A DNA stretch of 64,000 bases from DASSUW01 sp963740605 (GTDB taxonomy: Bacteria > Actinomycetota > Thermoleophilia > Solirubrobacterales > Solirubrobacteraceae): assembly GCA_963740605.1 (NCBI GenBank), contig CAVUFC010000013.1, positions 62,001 through 126,000 on the forward strand. Reading direction: 5' to 3'. Each line of letters starts with the position of its first letter. Positions within the stretch are counted from its first letter, which is position 1. A program made the translations under genes and the position numbers. Below, piece by piece: positions 53,770 through 61,873 of this stretch. Below the pieces are notes generated by a model that was not told the DNA's origin, ran no database searches, and was given only the letters and a program-made list of their open reading frames with translations.

Positions 53770-53818
53770 GGCCGCGTTGTCTGACGGCGCAGGTGGCGCG
53801 CTGTCGGATTTGACGACT

Positions 53819-53990
53819 TGCGAGCGCCTCGGCCCGCGTCCGTCAGACGCTCGCTATGCCGGGGAGCAGGCGTATCGTCGATTTCGGCGCCCACCACTCG
53901 GGGGCCAACGAGGTCGCGACGGGGCTCGGACAAGGGTTTCGCAGCCGGCCGCAAACTGCGGTGTGCCTTACGTACGGCAGATAGTCGTAC
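53819..53990 (+). repeat. Long (~170 bp) copy of the dispersed repeat, copy 6
   Basis: GCGAGCGCCTCGGCCCGCGT at the left, AGACGCTCGCTATGCCG, GCAGGCGTATCGTCGA, then GCAAACTGCGGTGTGCCTTA-CGTACGG-CAGATAGTCG at the right. By eye about 80% identical to copy 4 over its whole length. Confidence 0.85.
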
Positions 53991-54121
53991 GGAGCCACGT
54001 CAACACATCGAGGCCCCCTGGCCGGCGCCGGCCGCAGCACGGATCGACATAGCGTGGCAGCACGAGACCGGCGTCCGATCACGCCGATCCGCGGATCAGA
54101 CACCGGCCCCGGCGCGTCGGG

Positions 54122-54497
54122 TCAGGGACTCCAGGTAAACCAGCTGTCCGAGCTCTCGGACGCCGCGCAACCGCTGTCGCGGTCGCCGAAGGCGACGAGC
54201 TTGAGCGGGCGGCCTTGCGGACCTGTGGCCTCCTGGCGCCGCTCGGGGGCGGCGCCGGACGGTCCGGTGGCCCTGTTACGCGCACGTTCGCGCAGTGCGC
54301 GCAGCCCCGATTGCGCGCATGGTCGCCGCGTGGGCGGCCGCGTCGACAAGGCGCTCGTTGTGGTGCATCTTCTTGGCGTGCGTACCGGCTGCCGAGTCCA
54401 CGTCGTGCCTGGGCATTGCTGAGGCTCCCGGTGCGACGACCGCGGCGGCCGCGATGGCGGAAACGACGACTCGGAGGATGCGGTGACGGCGGATCAT
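54122..54497 (-). pseudogene. Secreted protein with one frameshift
   Basis: ATG 54497 follows AAAGGAG six bases away and opens MIRRHRILRVVVSAIAAAAV, VAPGASAMPRHDVDSAAGTH, AKKMHHNERLVDAAAHAATM. Near 54290 a one-base change is needed to continue RALRERARNRATGPSGAAPE and the ending LVAFGDRDSGCAASESSDSW. The signal peptide and ribosome binding site are strong; the two Cys near the end in the second frame and the sensible ending suggest a single protein of about 125 residues. No family recognised. Confidence 0.55.
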
Positions 54498-54857
54498 GGC
54501 GTGCTCCTTTGTGTCGGGCGGACCCGACTTCATTGGTGGGCTTCGGAAGTGACGGGTGGGGTCCCGGCGCGGAGCGCCGGTGACTACGTGACGTGGCCGG
54601 CGCGCGGCGATCGTCCGGATCCGAACGGCGGCGGCGGCGCGTCCCGACGGCAGCGGCGAGCGCGATGGCGAAGGTGGTTGCGACGTCTCCGACGGCACCG
54701 ACGGCCGCCCGGTTGGGGTCGAACCCCGATGACGTCGCGACGGAGCGCGCGACGGCCGGCGCGTGGACCCGGAGTCGACGGGAGGACGAGTGCGGTGTGG
54801 AGGTGGAGCGGCACGATTCGCACCGTCGCCGATCCCTGTTGCACCGCCCTTGCCTCA
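54498..54857. other. Divergent promoter region
   Basis: A 400-bp region between the divergent secreted protein and the AfsR-like regulator; no gene recognised. It should hold promoters for both, and carries the palindrome at 54858-54878 at its right end. Confidence 0.45.
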
Positions 54858-54878
54858 CGCTCACACAGCGTGTGAGCG
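54858..54878. promoter_or_regulatory. Palindromic putative operator
   Basis: CGCTCACAC-AGC-GTGTGAGCG: two perfect 9-bp arms around a 3-bp spacer. It ends 6-21 bases before the possible starts (54885, 54894, 54900) of the AfsR-like gene, a position suited to autoregulation. Confidence 0.55.
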
Positions 54879-54899
54879 GGCGTAGTGTTGGCCGTGGCC

Positions 54900-57800
54900 A
54901 TGGCGCTGCAGATCGCGATCCTCGGCTCGGTCGAGCCGCGCGTGGGCGACGCCGTTGTCGGCGTGCCGCCGGGCAAGCAACGAGCGCTGTTGACGCTGCT
55001 GGCAGTGCACGCCCCGCGCCCGGTATCGGTCGAGTCCGCGGCTGACGCGCTCTGGCCGCGCGCCGCATCCGCTGAGGCGATGCGCAGCGTGCAGGTCACG
55101 GTGTCACGTCTCCGCCGGTCGCTCGGTGCCGCCGGCTCGGCATTGGAGACGGTGACGTCCGGCTATCGCCTGGCGGTCGAGCCTGACGCGATCGACGCGC
55201 GGCGTTTCGAGACGCTCATCGGGTCCGCACGCGCGGCGCGCCTCGAGGGCGACGCAGCCACGGCGCGGCGCTTGCTCGACGATGCGCTCGGGCTGTGGCG
55301 GGGGCCGGCCCTGGCCGATGTCGCGTTCGAGTCGTTCGCTCAAGGAGAGATCGCCCGGCTCGACGAGCTGCGCCTCGCCGCCCTCGAAGAGCGCATCGAC
55401 GCGCGCCTGTCGGCGGGCGAGCACCCGCTCGTCGTCGCCGAGCTGGAACAGCTGGCTGCCGAGCATCCGTCGCGCGAGCGGCTGGTCGAGCTGCTCATGC
55501 TGGCCCTGTACCGCTGCGGACGCCAGAGCGACGCGCTGGAGGTCTACACGCAGAACCGGCGACGACTGGGCGAGGAGCTCGGGCTCGAGCCCTCGTCGCG
55601 GCTGCGGCGCCTCGAGGAAGCGATTCTGCGCCAGGATCCTTCCCTCGATGCGCGCATCGCTGAGCCCATACCGCACAGACGACGACCGCGCGTGGCGGCG
55701 CCATCACTTCCGGCTCAGTTGCAGCCTCAACCCGCGATGCCGTTCGTGGGACGCGCCGCGGAGCTGGATCGGCTGGCCGCGCTGCCGGACCGGGCACGCA
55801 GCGACGGGCGGCAGATCGCGCTGGTGGGCGGCGAGCCGGGCAGCGGCAAGACGCGGTTGGCGAGGGAGTTCGCCGAGCACCTCACCTCCAGTGGGATGCA
55901 TGTGCTCTACGGCGCCTGCGACCCGGCCGTTCGCACGCCCTACCAGCCGTTCTTCGAGGCACTCGAGCCGGCCGTCGCGGAGCTCGAAGCTGAGCCGGAG
56001 GCGGGCGGCCGTTACCCGGCGGCGTTGATCCGCCTGCTCCCAGACCTGCGTGTCGCGGCCGCCGATCCAACGGTGGATGCGGCGACCAAGGACCCCAATG
56101 CCGAGCGCCACGAGCTGCACACAGCGCTGACGTCGCTGCTGGCGAGGGTCGCGGGACACTCGCCGGCTGCGCTCGTGCTCGATGACCTGCAGTGGGCCGA
56201 CGCATCATCACTGCTCCTCCTCCGTCACCTGGCGCGGACACTGGGCGCGACTCCGATCGTCGTGGTGGCGTTGTTCCGCGAGGGCGATGGCGATGTGCCG
56301 GAGGCGCTTGGCTCGACGCTCGCCGAGCTGCACCGGCTGGACGGTGTGTTGCGGCTCCGGTTGTGCGGGCTCGACGTCGCGCACGTCCAGGAGCTCATGA
56401 ATCGCAGCGGCGACGTTGTGCCGGGTGCGGACAGCGAGCTCGCCGAGCAGCTCGTCGGGCTCACCGACGGGAACGCGTTCCTGGTCGGCGAGGTATGGCG
56501 GCACATGCTCGACCAGGACGCGGCGGCCGGACGGGCCTCGCCTGCCGGTGCCACGATCCCCGAGAGTGTCCGCGAAGTGATGGCGGCTCGCGTCGCCGGG
56601 CTGACGCCGGTGCTCGGCGAGCTCCTTGGATTGATCGCCGTGTGCCCGCGCGGCATCGCGCTTCCGGTCCTGCGCGTGGCGGCGCAGATGGACGACGAGC
56701 AGCTCCTCGGCGTGCTCGACGAGGGTCGGCGCGCCGCGATGCTCGACGAGATCAGGGCCGCCAGCGTCGTCTACCGTGTCCGCCACGAGCTGCTGCGCAG
56801 AACGGTCTACGAGCGTCTGAGCTCGTTCCGCGCCGCAGCGCTGCACTTGCGCGTGGGAGAGGCGCTCGCGACGATGCCTGAGGGCCGGCGCGACCGGATC
56901 GTCAACGAGCTCGCGTTCCACTTCCGCGCGGCGGCTCCGATTGCCGGGAACGGTCGCGCGGTGGAGTACACGCTCGACGCGGCGACGCAGGCCGAACGTT
57001 CCCTCGCCTTCGCTGAAGCGGCCGGTCGATTCGAGGAGGCGCTCGCTCTCGGTGTCCCCGACCTCGTGGCCGAGGCCGACGTGCGCTGCCAGCAGGGGAT
57101 GGCGTGGCATCTCGCCGGACGGCCCGCCGAGGCGCTGGAGAGCTTCGCCGCCGCCGCCGCGGCCGCTCGCGCGTGCGGTGACGAGGCGCTGCGGGCCCGC
57201 GCGGCGATCGGCTTCGAAACGGCGTGCTGGCGCCCCGGCATCGACGACCCACGCGCAGTGGCCCTGCTGCAGGAGGTCGCCTTCGGAGATACTGCCGAAC
57301 CCAGTGCGCAACACGTACGGGTCCTCGCGCACCTGAGCCGCGCCCTCGCCTATCGGGGCAACCACGCCGCGGCAGGGGCGTGGTGGTCGCAGGCGGTGGA
57401 GACGGCCCGGCTCGTGGGCGATCCGAGCTCCTTGATGGTCGCGCTGTCACACGCCGCATGGACGCGCGGCTCGCGACCGCTCGACGAGATCCTCGCCGAC
57501 CTGGCCGAAGCGGATGAGCTCGCGCGCACGCTGCCGCACGACTACCTGTCCGACGTCGCCAAAGGCATGCGTGTCGCGCTGCTGATCGAGGCCTTCGAGA
57601 TCGAGGAGGCACGCGCGCGAAACGCCGCGCTTCGGGACCTGTCCGACCGCGCCGGCCAGCCCTTCCTCGCCCGGGTCGTCGAGCAACACGAGGCGGTTTT
57701 CGCGCTCTGCGACGGCCGACTCGATGCGGCCGAAGCGGCGGCAAACCGCAGCGACGAGATCGCGCGGCGGACCGAGGCGGGCCCTTCGGCCGTGCACGGG

Positions 57801-58454
57801 ATCCAGATGTTCAGCATCCGTCGCGAGCAGGGACGACTCGCCGAGATCGCGCCCTTGGTTCGCCTCATTGCGTCCGGGCAGACAGAGACCGACAATGTCT
57901 GGCGGCCGGCGCTCGCCGTGCTCCTAGCCGAGATCGGCGACGTCGACGCGGCATGCCGCGAGCTCGGCGCGCTTGTCGACGCGGGCCTCTGGGCGATCTT
58001 CCGGGGCGGGCTCGGTGCCGGCGGACTGACCTACATGGCCGATGCGTGCGCCCTTGTCGAGGATGCCGCGCTCGCCGCTCCAATCTACGAGCAGCTGCTC
58101 ACCTTCGAGGGCCAGAACATGGTGGTCGGCGCCGCAGTCATGTGCTACGGCGCCGCCGATCGCATTCTCGGCGCGCTGGCGACGGTCATGCAGCGATGGG
58201 ACGACGCCGAGCGTCACCTTGAGACGGCGCTCCTCCTCAACCAGCGAATGGGGTCGCCGACGTGGATCGCGCACACGCTGTACGAGCACGCCCGGCTGAC
58301 GCTCCGTCGGTACCCGAAGGACTCGCAGTCAGCGCGCGAACGAGCATCCGAGGCGCTCGACGCTGCGCGGACGATCGGGCTACACGGGCTTGTCGCGCGC
58401 ATCGAATCGCTGACCACGAGCCTCCGGGCCGCCACCGCCGACGACGACCTGTAG
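54900..58454 (+). CDS. AfsR/SARP-type transcriptional regulator with ATPase and TPR-like domains
   Basis: About 1184 residues. N-terminal winged helix of the OmpR/SARP type (LQIAILGSVEPRVGDAVVGV, RALLTLLAVHAPRPVSVESA, VQVTVSRLRRSLGAAGSALE, TVTSGYRLAVEPDAIDARRF), then the BTAD helical domain (ARRLLDDALGLWRGPALADV, LGLEPSSRLRRLEEAILRQD). A STAND-like ATPase follows with Walker A GGEPGSGKTRL (~310) and Walker B LVLDDLQWADASSLLLL. The rest is an array of TPR-like helices. Such proteins sense a ligand and ATP and switch on secondary-metabolite or stress genes. ATG 54900 is preferred; GTGs lie at 54885 and 54894. A palindrome sits just upstream. The frame is intact. Confidence 0.9.
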   Translation: MALQIAILGSVEPRVGDAVVGVPPGKQRALLTLLAVHAPRPVSVESAADALWPRAASAEAMRSVQVTVSRLRRSLGAAGSALETVTSGYRLAVEPDAIDARRFETLIGSARAARLEGDAATARRLLDDALGLWRGPALADVAFESFAQGEIARLDELRLAALEERIDARLSAGEHPLVVAELEQLAAEHPSRERLVELLMLALYRCGRQSDALEVYTQNRRRLGEELGLEPSSRLRRLEEAILRQDPSLDARIAEPIPHRRRPRVAAPSLPAQLQPQPAMPFVGRAAELDRLAALPDRARSDGRQIALVGGEPGSGKTRLAREFAEHLTSSGMHVLYGACDPAVRTPYQPFFEALEPAVAELEAEPEAGGRYPAALIRLLPDLRVAAADPTVDAATKDPNAERHELHTALTSLLARVAGHSPAALVLDDLQWADASSLLLLRHLARTLGATPIVVVALFREGDGDVPEALGSTLAELHRLDGVLRLRLCGLDVAHVQELMNRSGDVVPGADSELAEQLVGLTDGNAFLVGEVWRHMLDQDAAAGRASPAGATIPESVREVMAARVAGLTPVLGELLGLIAVCPRGIALPVLRVAAQMDDEQLLGVLDEGRRAAMLDEIRAASVVYRVRHELLRRTVYERLSSFRAAALHLRVGEALATMPEGRRDRIVNELAFHFRAAAPIAGNGRAVEYTLDAATQAERSLAFAEAAGRFEEALALGVPDLVAEADVRCQQGMAWHLAGRPAEALESFAAAAAAARACGDEALRARAAIGFETACWRPGIDDPRAVALLQEVAFGDTAEPSAQHVRVLAHLSRALAYRGNHAAAGAWWSQAVETARLVGDPSSLMVALSHAAWTRGSRPLDEILADLAEADELARTLPHDYLSDVAKGMRVALLIEAFEIEEARARNAALRDLSDRAGQPFLARVVEQHEAVFALCDGRLDAAEAAANRSDEIARRTEAGPSAVHGIQMFSIRREQGRLAEIAPLVRLIASGQTETDNVWRPALAVLLAEIGDVDAACRELGALVDAGLWAIFRGGLGAGGLTYMADACALVEDAALAAPIYEQLLTFEGQNMVVGAAVMCYGAADRILGALATVMQRWDDAERHLETALLLNQRMGSPTWIAHTLYEHARLTLRRYPKDSQSARERASEALDAARTIGLHGLVARIESLTTSLRAATADDDL

Positions 58455-58510
58455 CCGCGTAGGGCCGCGGAGCACTAGCGACATCCGACCAAACGCGCAT
58501 ACACTGGCCC

Positions 58511-58768
58511 ATGCCCCTCTACGTGATCGAACGTAACTACGCGGAACGGCTCGAGCCCAACGCGGAGGGCGTTCGCGAGATCGAGGACATCAACGCCGAA
58601 GAGGGAACGCGCTGGGTGTTCTCGTTCTTGACCGCCGACAAGCTCAAGTCCTACTGCGTCTACGAGGCCTCCTCGCCCGACGCCATCCTCGCCGCCGCCC
58701 GCCGCGCGGGTCTGCCGGCGGATGTGATCGTCGAGGTTGAGCGCGTCGAGGCCGCGATGTTCACCTGA
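58511..58768 (+). CDS. DUF4242 family protein
   Basis: An 85-residue protein: MPLYVIERNYAERLEPNAEG, INAEEGTRWVFSFLTADKLK, SYCVYEASSPDAILAAARRA, GLPADVIVEVERVEAAMF. It matches the ferredoxin-like DUF4242 family (SCO4226-type), small cytoplasmic proteins for which metal binding has been reported in one member. Cys is present in the usual YCVYEA position. It follows the AfsR-like gene by 56 bp and may be co-transcribed; its end overlaps the DUF1003 gene by 8 bp tail to tail. Confidence 0.85.
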   Translation: MPLYVIERNYAERLEPNAEGVREIEDINAEEGTRWVFSFLTADKLKSYCVYEASSPDAILAAARRAGLPADVIVEVERVEAAMFT

Positions 58769-59142
58769 ACTCGCCGCCCTGCGTCTCGCGGTTGCGCTTA
58801 TCAGCCGCGAACGCGTGCACCTCTTTGGTGAGCGCGAGGATCTGGTTCGACAGGGCGAACAACTCGACGTTCTGCCGGTCCTCCTCCTGCACCGTGCGCC
58901 ATTCCTGGTCGACAAGTGCCTGCTGCTTCGCGGCAGCACGGTTCTGGCTGATCATCACGAACGTCGACAGGAAGATCGCCTCGAGCGAGACGATCATCGT
59001 CAGCAGCCAGTACGGGTACGACTCGATGCCGCGTCCGATCCAGCCCGGCGAACCAGATGATGTGGAAATACACGAACGCCATCGAGCCGGCGAACCGCGT
59101 GATTGCGTCGGCGAGCCGCCGAGGAACGCGAAAGGCCAGCAT
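58761..59142 (-). pseudogene. DUF1003 membrane protein with one frameshift
   Basis: ATG 59142 reads MLAFRVPRRLADAITRFAGS, MAFVYFHIIWFAG, the start of DUF1003 proteins. Near 59045 the frame must shift by one base to continue as GIESYPYWLLTMIVSLEAIF, LSTFVMISQNRAAAKQQALV and EDRQNVELFALSNQILALTK. Both halves are otherwise perfect family matches (two TM helices plus a C-terminal coiled coil), so the break is recent or a sequence error. Function of the family unknown. Confidence 0.85.
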
Positions 59143-59482
59143 TTATGCGGGCCTTTCGTGTAGTCGGGCGCACAGGAGCATGCCGACGCAACGCCCGGCG
59201 GGCTCAACGCGGGGCAGCGCACGGTCGACGCAGCGCGTCCGGATCACGATCGACAGAAGTGGCTGGTCGTGCGTACCGTGACCGGACCTCCCGCAGACCG
59301 AACGGCCGCACGCACCGCGGTGCATTCGGAAGGATCACTGGCCCACCGACATCGACATTTCAGTGCATCAGAGTCGGCTCATGATTCGGCTTCCGTCGAC
59401 CACGACTGCGGGCGATGCCACCGACGGCCGCCAGGGGCTGGCGAGGTGTCTGACGTCGCTCGAGGTCGATGCGAGTCCGTTA
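59143..59482. other. Intergenic stretch, nothing recognised
   Basis: No open frame here has family resemblance or a ribosome binding site. It separates the DUF1003 start from the DUF2254 stop. Confidence 0.35.
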
Positions 59483-60832
59483 CTACGCGGAACCACCCGC
59501 CCGTGACGTGTGCGACCCCACGGTTCCGATCTCGGCGGTGAGCCGATCGATGGACTCACGGTCACGACGGTTGGCAGCCTGGGCTCGGGTCTGCTCAGCG
59601 ACGGTCGCAGCGACGCCTTGGATCGCGGCCAACCGCTCAGCCGCGCCGCATCGTTCGGCCACGAAGGCACACGCGCGCAGCGCCTGCAGCATCTCACTCG
59701 CCACCCACGCGTCGCCAGCGACATAGCGATTGATCTGCAGCATCGCGTCGAGGTACTCCTCGAACCCGCGTTGCGGGACGATCACGGTGAGCTCGTGCTC
59801 AGGGAAGCGACGGACCGACGGCGGCTGCGCACGCTCCGTGATACGCACGAGGATCGAGCGCAGGTAGCCGATGCAGGTGATCGCCGTCATCGGGTCGTTG
59901 ACTCCTGGCGACACGGCCTTCAGCGCGATGTCGGCGAGCTGGCGCACGCCGAAGTCCACGTCCTGCTCGAGATCACGCTCGGCGGCGATCGAGACCGCGT
60001 CTCGTATCGAGCCTTCACAGTCGCGTGCGGACTCAGCCGGCCAGACCTCGGCGATCGGCATGTCGACGCTGACGAAGTCGCCTGGGCGCACGAGGACGGC
60101 CAGGCGGTCGACGTGTCCGGCGAGCGCGCCGACCAAGTCGTCGATCCCGACGCGCTGTACGTAGCCGGGTCGCGACGGTGGGATATGGCTGGATGGCTCG
60201 GACCGCCACGACTCCAGCGACACGCCGACCCGCACGTCCTCGACCGGCTCACCGTAGTCCTCCGGATAGAGCACATCGGTCCGCGCGAGCGTGTCATGAG
60301 CGATGTCGGCCGTCACGTGCGAGACCTGGACCATGCGCGACACGTGATTGAGGAACACGATCAGCAATACGACGGCCGCGATGCCCAGTAGCGAGGCGAG
60401 CGTGACGCTCAGCCGGGGCACGAAGTCAGCGTCGCCGAATGAGCCAACGGCGCGCAGAACGAGGATCGCGTACACGAACGTGCCGATGAACGTGCCGATC
60501 GTGATCTGTGTCACACGATCGCCGAAGTACGTCCGCAGCACCCTGGGGCTGAACTGGCTGGACGCCAGCTGGAGCACCACCATCGTGATCGAGAACGTGA
60601 GCCCTGCGACCGTGATGAGCGAGCCCGCGATGACCGACAGCACGGTCCGGGCGGCCGAAGTGTCGCCCTTGAACACCACCTGCACACCGGTGAGGTCGAT
60701 CCGTCCGTCGATCTCGACGACCACGATTCCCAGGACTGCGAACGCGGCCACGATGACCCCAGGGACGAACCCGAGGCTCTGCGCGGTGTTCAGCCAGAGG
60801 TTCTTGGCGCGGTTCAGCATGGCGAGCATCAT
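59483..60832 (-). CDS. DUF2254 predicted membrane protein
   Basis: About 449 residues. Four hydrophobic helices in the N-terminal 190 residues (VPGVIVAAFAVLGIVVVEID, LSVIAGSLITVAGLTFSITM, IGTFIGTFVYAILVLRAVGS, LGIAAVVLLIVFLNHVSRMV). A cytoplasmic part with the family pattern follows: SHVTADIAHDTLARTDVLYP, PGYVQRVGIDDLVGALAGHV, DVDFGVRQLADIALKAVSPG, VNDPMTAITCIGYLRSILVR. Complete and in frame. Several ATGs lie close together (60832, 60829, 60820). It is divergent from the lipoprotein gene; the ~100-bp gap holds both promoters. Function unknown. Confidence 0.85.
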   Translation of the reverse strand: MMLAMLNRAKNLWLNTAQSLGFVPGVIVAAFAVLGIVVVEIDGRIDLTGVQVVFKGDTSAARTVLSVIAGSLITVAGLTFSITMVVLQLASSQFSPRVLRTYFGDRVTQITIGTFIGTFVYAILVLRAVGSFGDADFVPRLSVTLASLLGIAAVVLLIVFLNHVSRMVQVSHVTADIAHDTLARTDVLYPEDYGEPVEDVRVGVSLESWRSEPSSHIPPSRPGYVQRVGIDDLVGALAGHVDRLAVLVRPGDFVSVDMPIAEVWPAESARDCEGSIRDAVSIAAERDLEQDVDFGVRQLADIALKAVSPGVNDPMTAITCIGYLRSILVRITERAQPPSVRRFPEHELTVIVPQRGFEEYLDAMLQINRYVAGDAWVASEMLQALRACAFVAERCGAAERLAAIQGVAATVAEQTRAQAANRRDRESIDRLTAEIGTVGSHTSRAGGSA

Positions 60833-60931
60833 GGCGCTCTGGATCGAGGACGTCACGCGGCTGACGTTTCTCAGGTCGAGCCCGCCGAAGCGGGTCAGCC
60901 TCCGCTGTATCCGCCGAGAGTCGAGACGTCC

Positions 60932-61417
60932 GTGAAGTCTTTCGTGATCATCGCCCTGTTCGTCTGCTCGCTCGCCGCCTGCGGCGAGGACCAGACCGGG
61001 TCGTCGGCCGACGCGGATCAGATCGCGAGCCAGCTGGCGCAGAAGACGCAGTCGCTCTCGGAGCAGGTGGCCGACGCGAGCCAGACGCTCGCCGACGACC
61101 CCGATCGCGCCGACGAGGCCCGCGACCGCTTGCGCGACCTGCAAGGCCAGGCGAAGAAGCTGACCGACCAGGCGAAGGACCTCCCGGAGTCAGCGGACGC
61201 CAGGGCGCAATTGCAGGAGGCCACCGAAAGGATCGGCGACGCGGCCGGCAAGCTCGCGGATGCCGATCCGGGATCCCGTGACGAAGCGCTCGATCAGATC
61301 GAGCAGGCCAAGGGCCGCATCGGCGAGGCCGCCGATCGCCTGGCGGACAAGCTGCCGCCGGATGAGCGCAAGGCCCTCGATGACCTGCGGGAGAAGCTGT
61401 CGTCCGCAGCCCCGTAG
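60932..61417 (+). CDS. Coiled-coil lipoprotein
   Basis: A 161-residue protein. Lipoprotein signal VIIALFVCSLAACGED (lipobox LAAC), then an almost wholly helical, heptad-like body rich in Ala, Asp, Glu, Gln and Lys (ASQLAQKTQSLSEQVADASQ, DEARDRLRDLQGQAKKLTDQ, QEATERIGDAAGKLADAD). It would stand on the outer face of the membrane as a coiled coil. GTG start 60932. It is 18 bp before the next gene on the same strand, so an operon with the two following genes is likely. No family recognised. Confidence 0.75.
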   Translation: MKSFVIIALFVCSLAACGEDQTGSSADADQIASQLAQKTQSLSEQVADASQTLADDPDRADEARDRLRDLQGQAKKLTDQAKDLPESADARAQLQEATERIGDAAGKLADADPGSRDEALDQIEQAKGRIGEAADRLADKLPPDERKALDDLREKLSSAAP

Positions 61418-61435
61418 ACACGTCTATCGTCAGGG

Positions 61436-61828
61436 GTGGTGTTCCGCCAGGGGCCAGTGCCGATCCTCGTGCACGGAGTACTCGACTATCTGGTCGGGCT
61501 GCTGTTGATCGCCGGTCCGTTCCTGCTCGGGTTCACGGATGACACCGCAACCGCCACGGCGGTCGGCTTGGGAGTGCTGCTACTGGTCATCGCGGGAGCG
61601 AGCGACCTCCCGACCGGTTTCGTACGGTCGATCCCCCGGGCGCTTCACGCGATTCTGGACTACGTCGTGGCGATCGCACTGCTGGCCTCGCCGTTCCTGC
61701 TCGGGTTCACCGGCGACAGCACGGCGACGCCATTCCTCATCGCCGTCGGTGTCCTGCAGCTCATGCAGACGATCGCCACCCGCTATCTCAGGCCGAAGGA
61801 TCAGCGCGAGCCCCGCGCCACCGCGTAG
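61436..61828 (+). CDS. Small membrane protein with two internal repeats (SPW-repeat-like)
   Basis: A 130-residue protein built of two copies of the same unit: LVHGVLDYLVGLLLIAGPFL then LHAILDYVVAIALLASPFLL, each ending LLGFTxD and followed by a second helix (GLGVLLLVIAGASDL; LIAVGVLQLMQTIATR). This gives four TM helices by duplication and resembles SPW-repeat proteins, although the SPW triplet itself reads GPF/SPF. GTG start 61436. Function unknown. It is in a probable operon with the lipoprotein gene. Confidence 0.75.
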   Translation: MVFRQGPVPILVHGVLDYLVGLLLIAGPFLLGFTDDTATATAVGLGVLLLVIAGASDLPTGFVRSIPRALHAILDYVVAIALLASPFLLGFTGDSTATPFLIAVGVLQLMQTIATRYLRPKDQREPRATA

Positions 61829-61873
61829 GGCGCGGGCCGGTCGCGGCGGCGCGCGCGAGGCGGGGTTCCGAAC

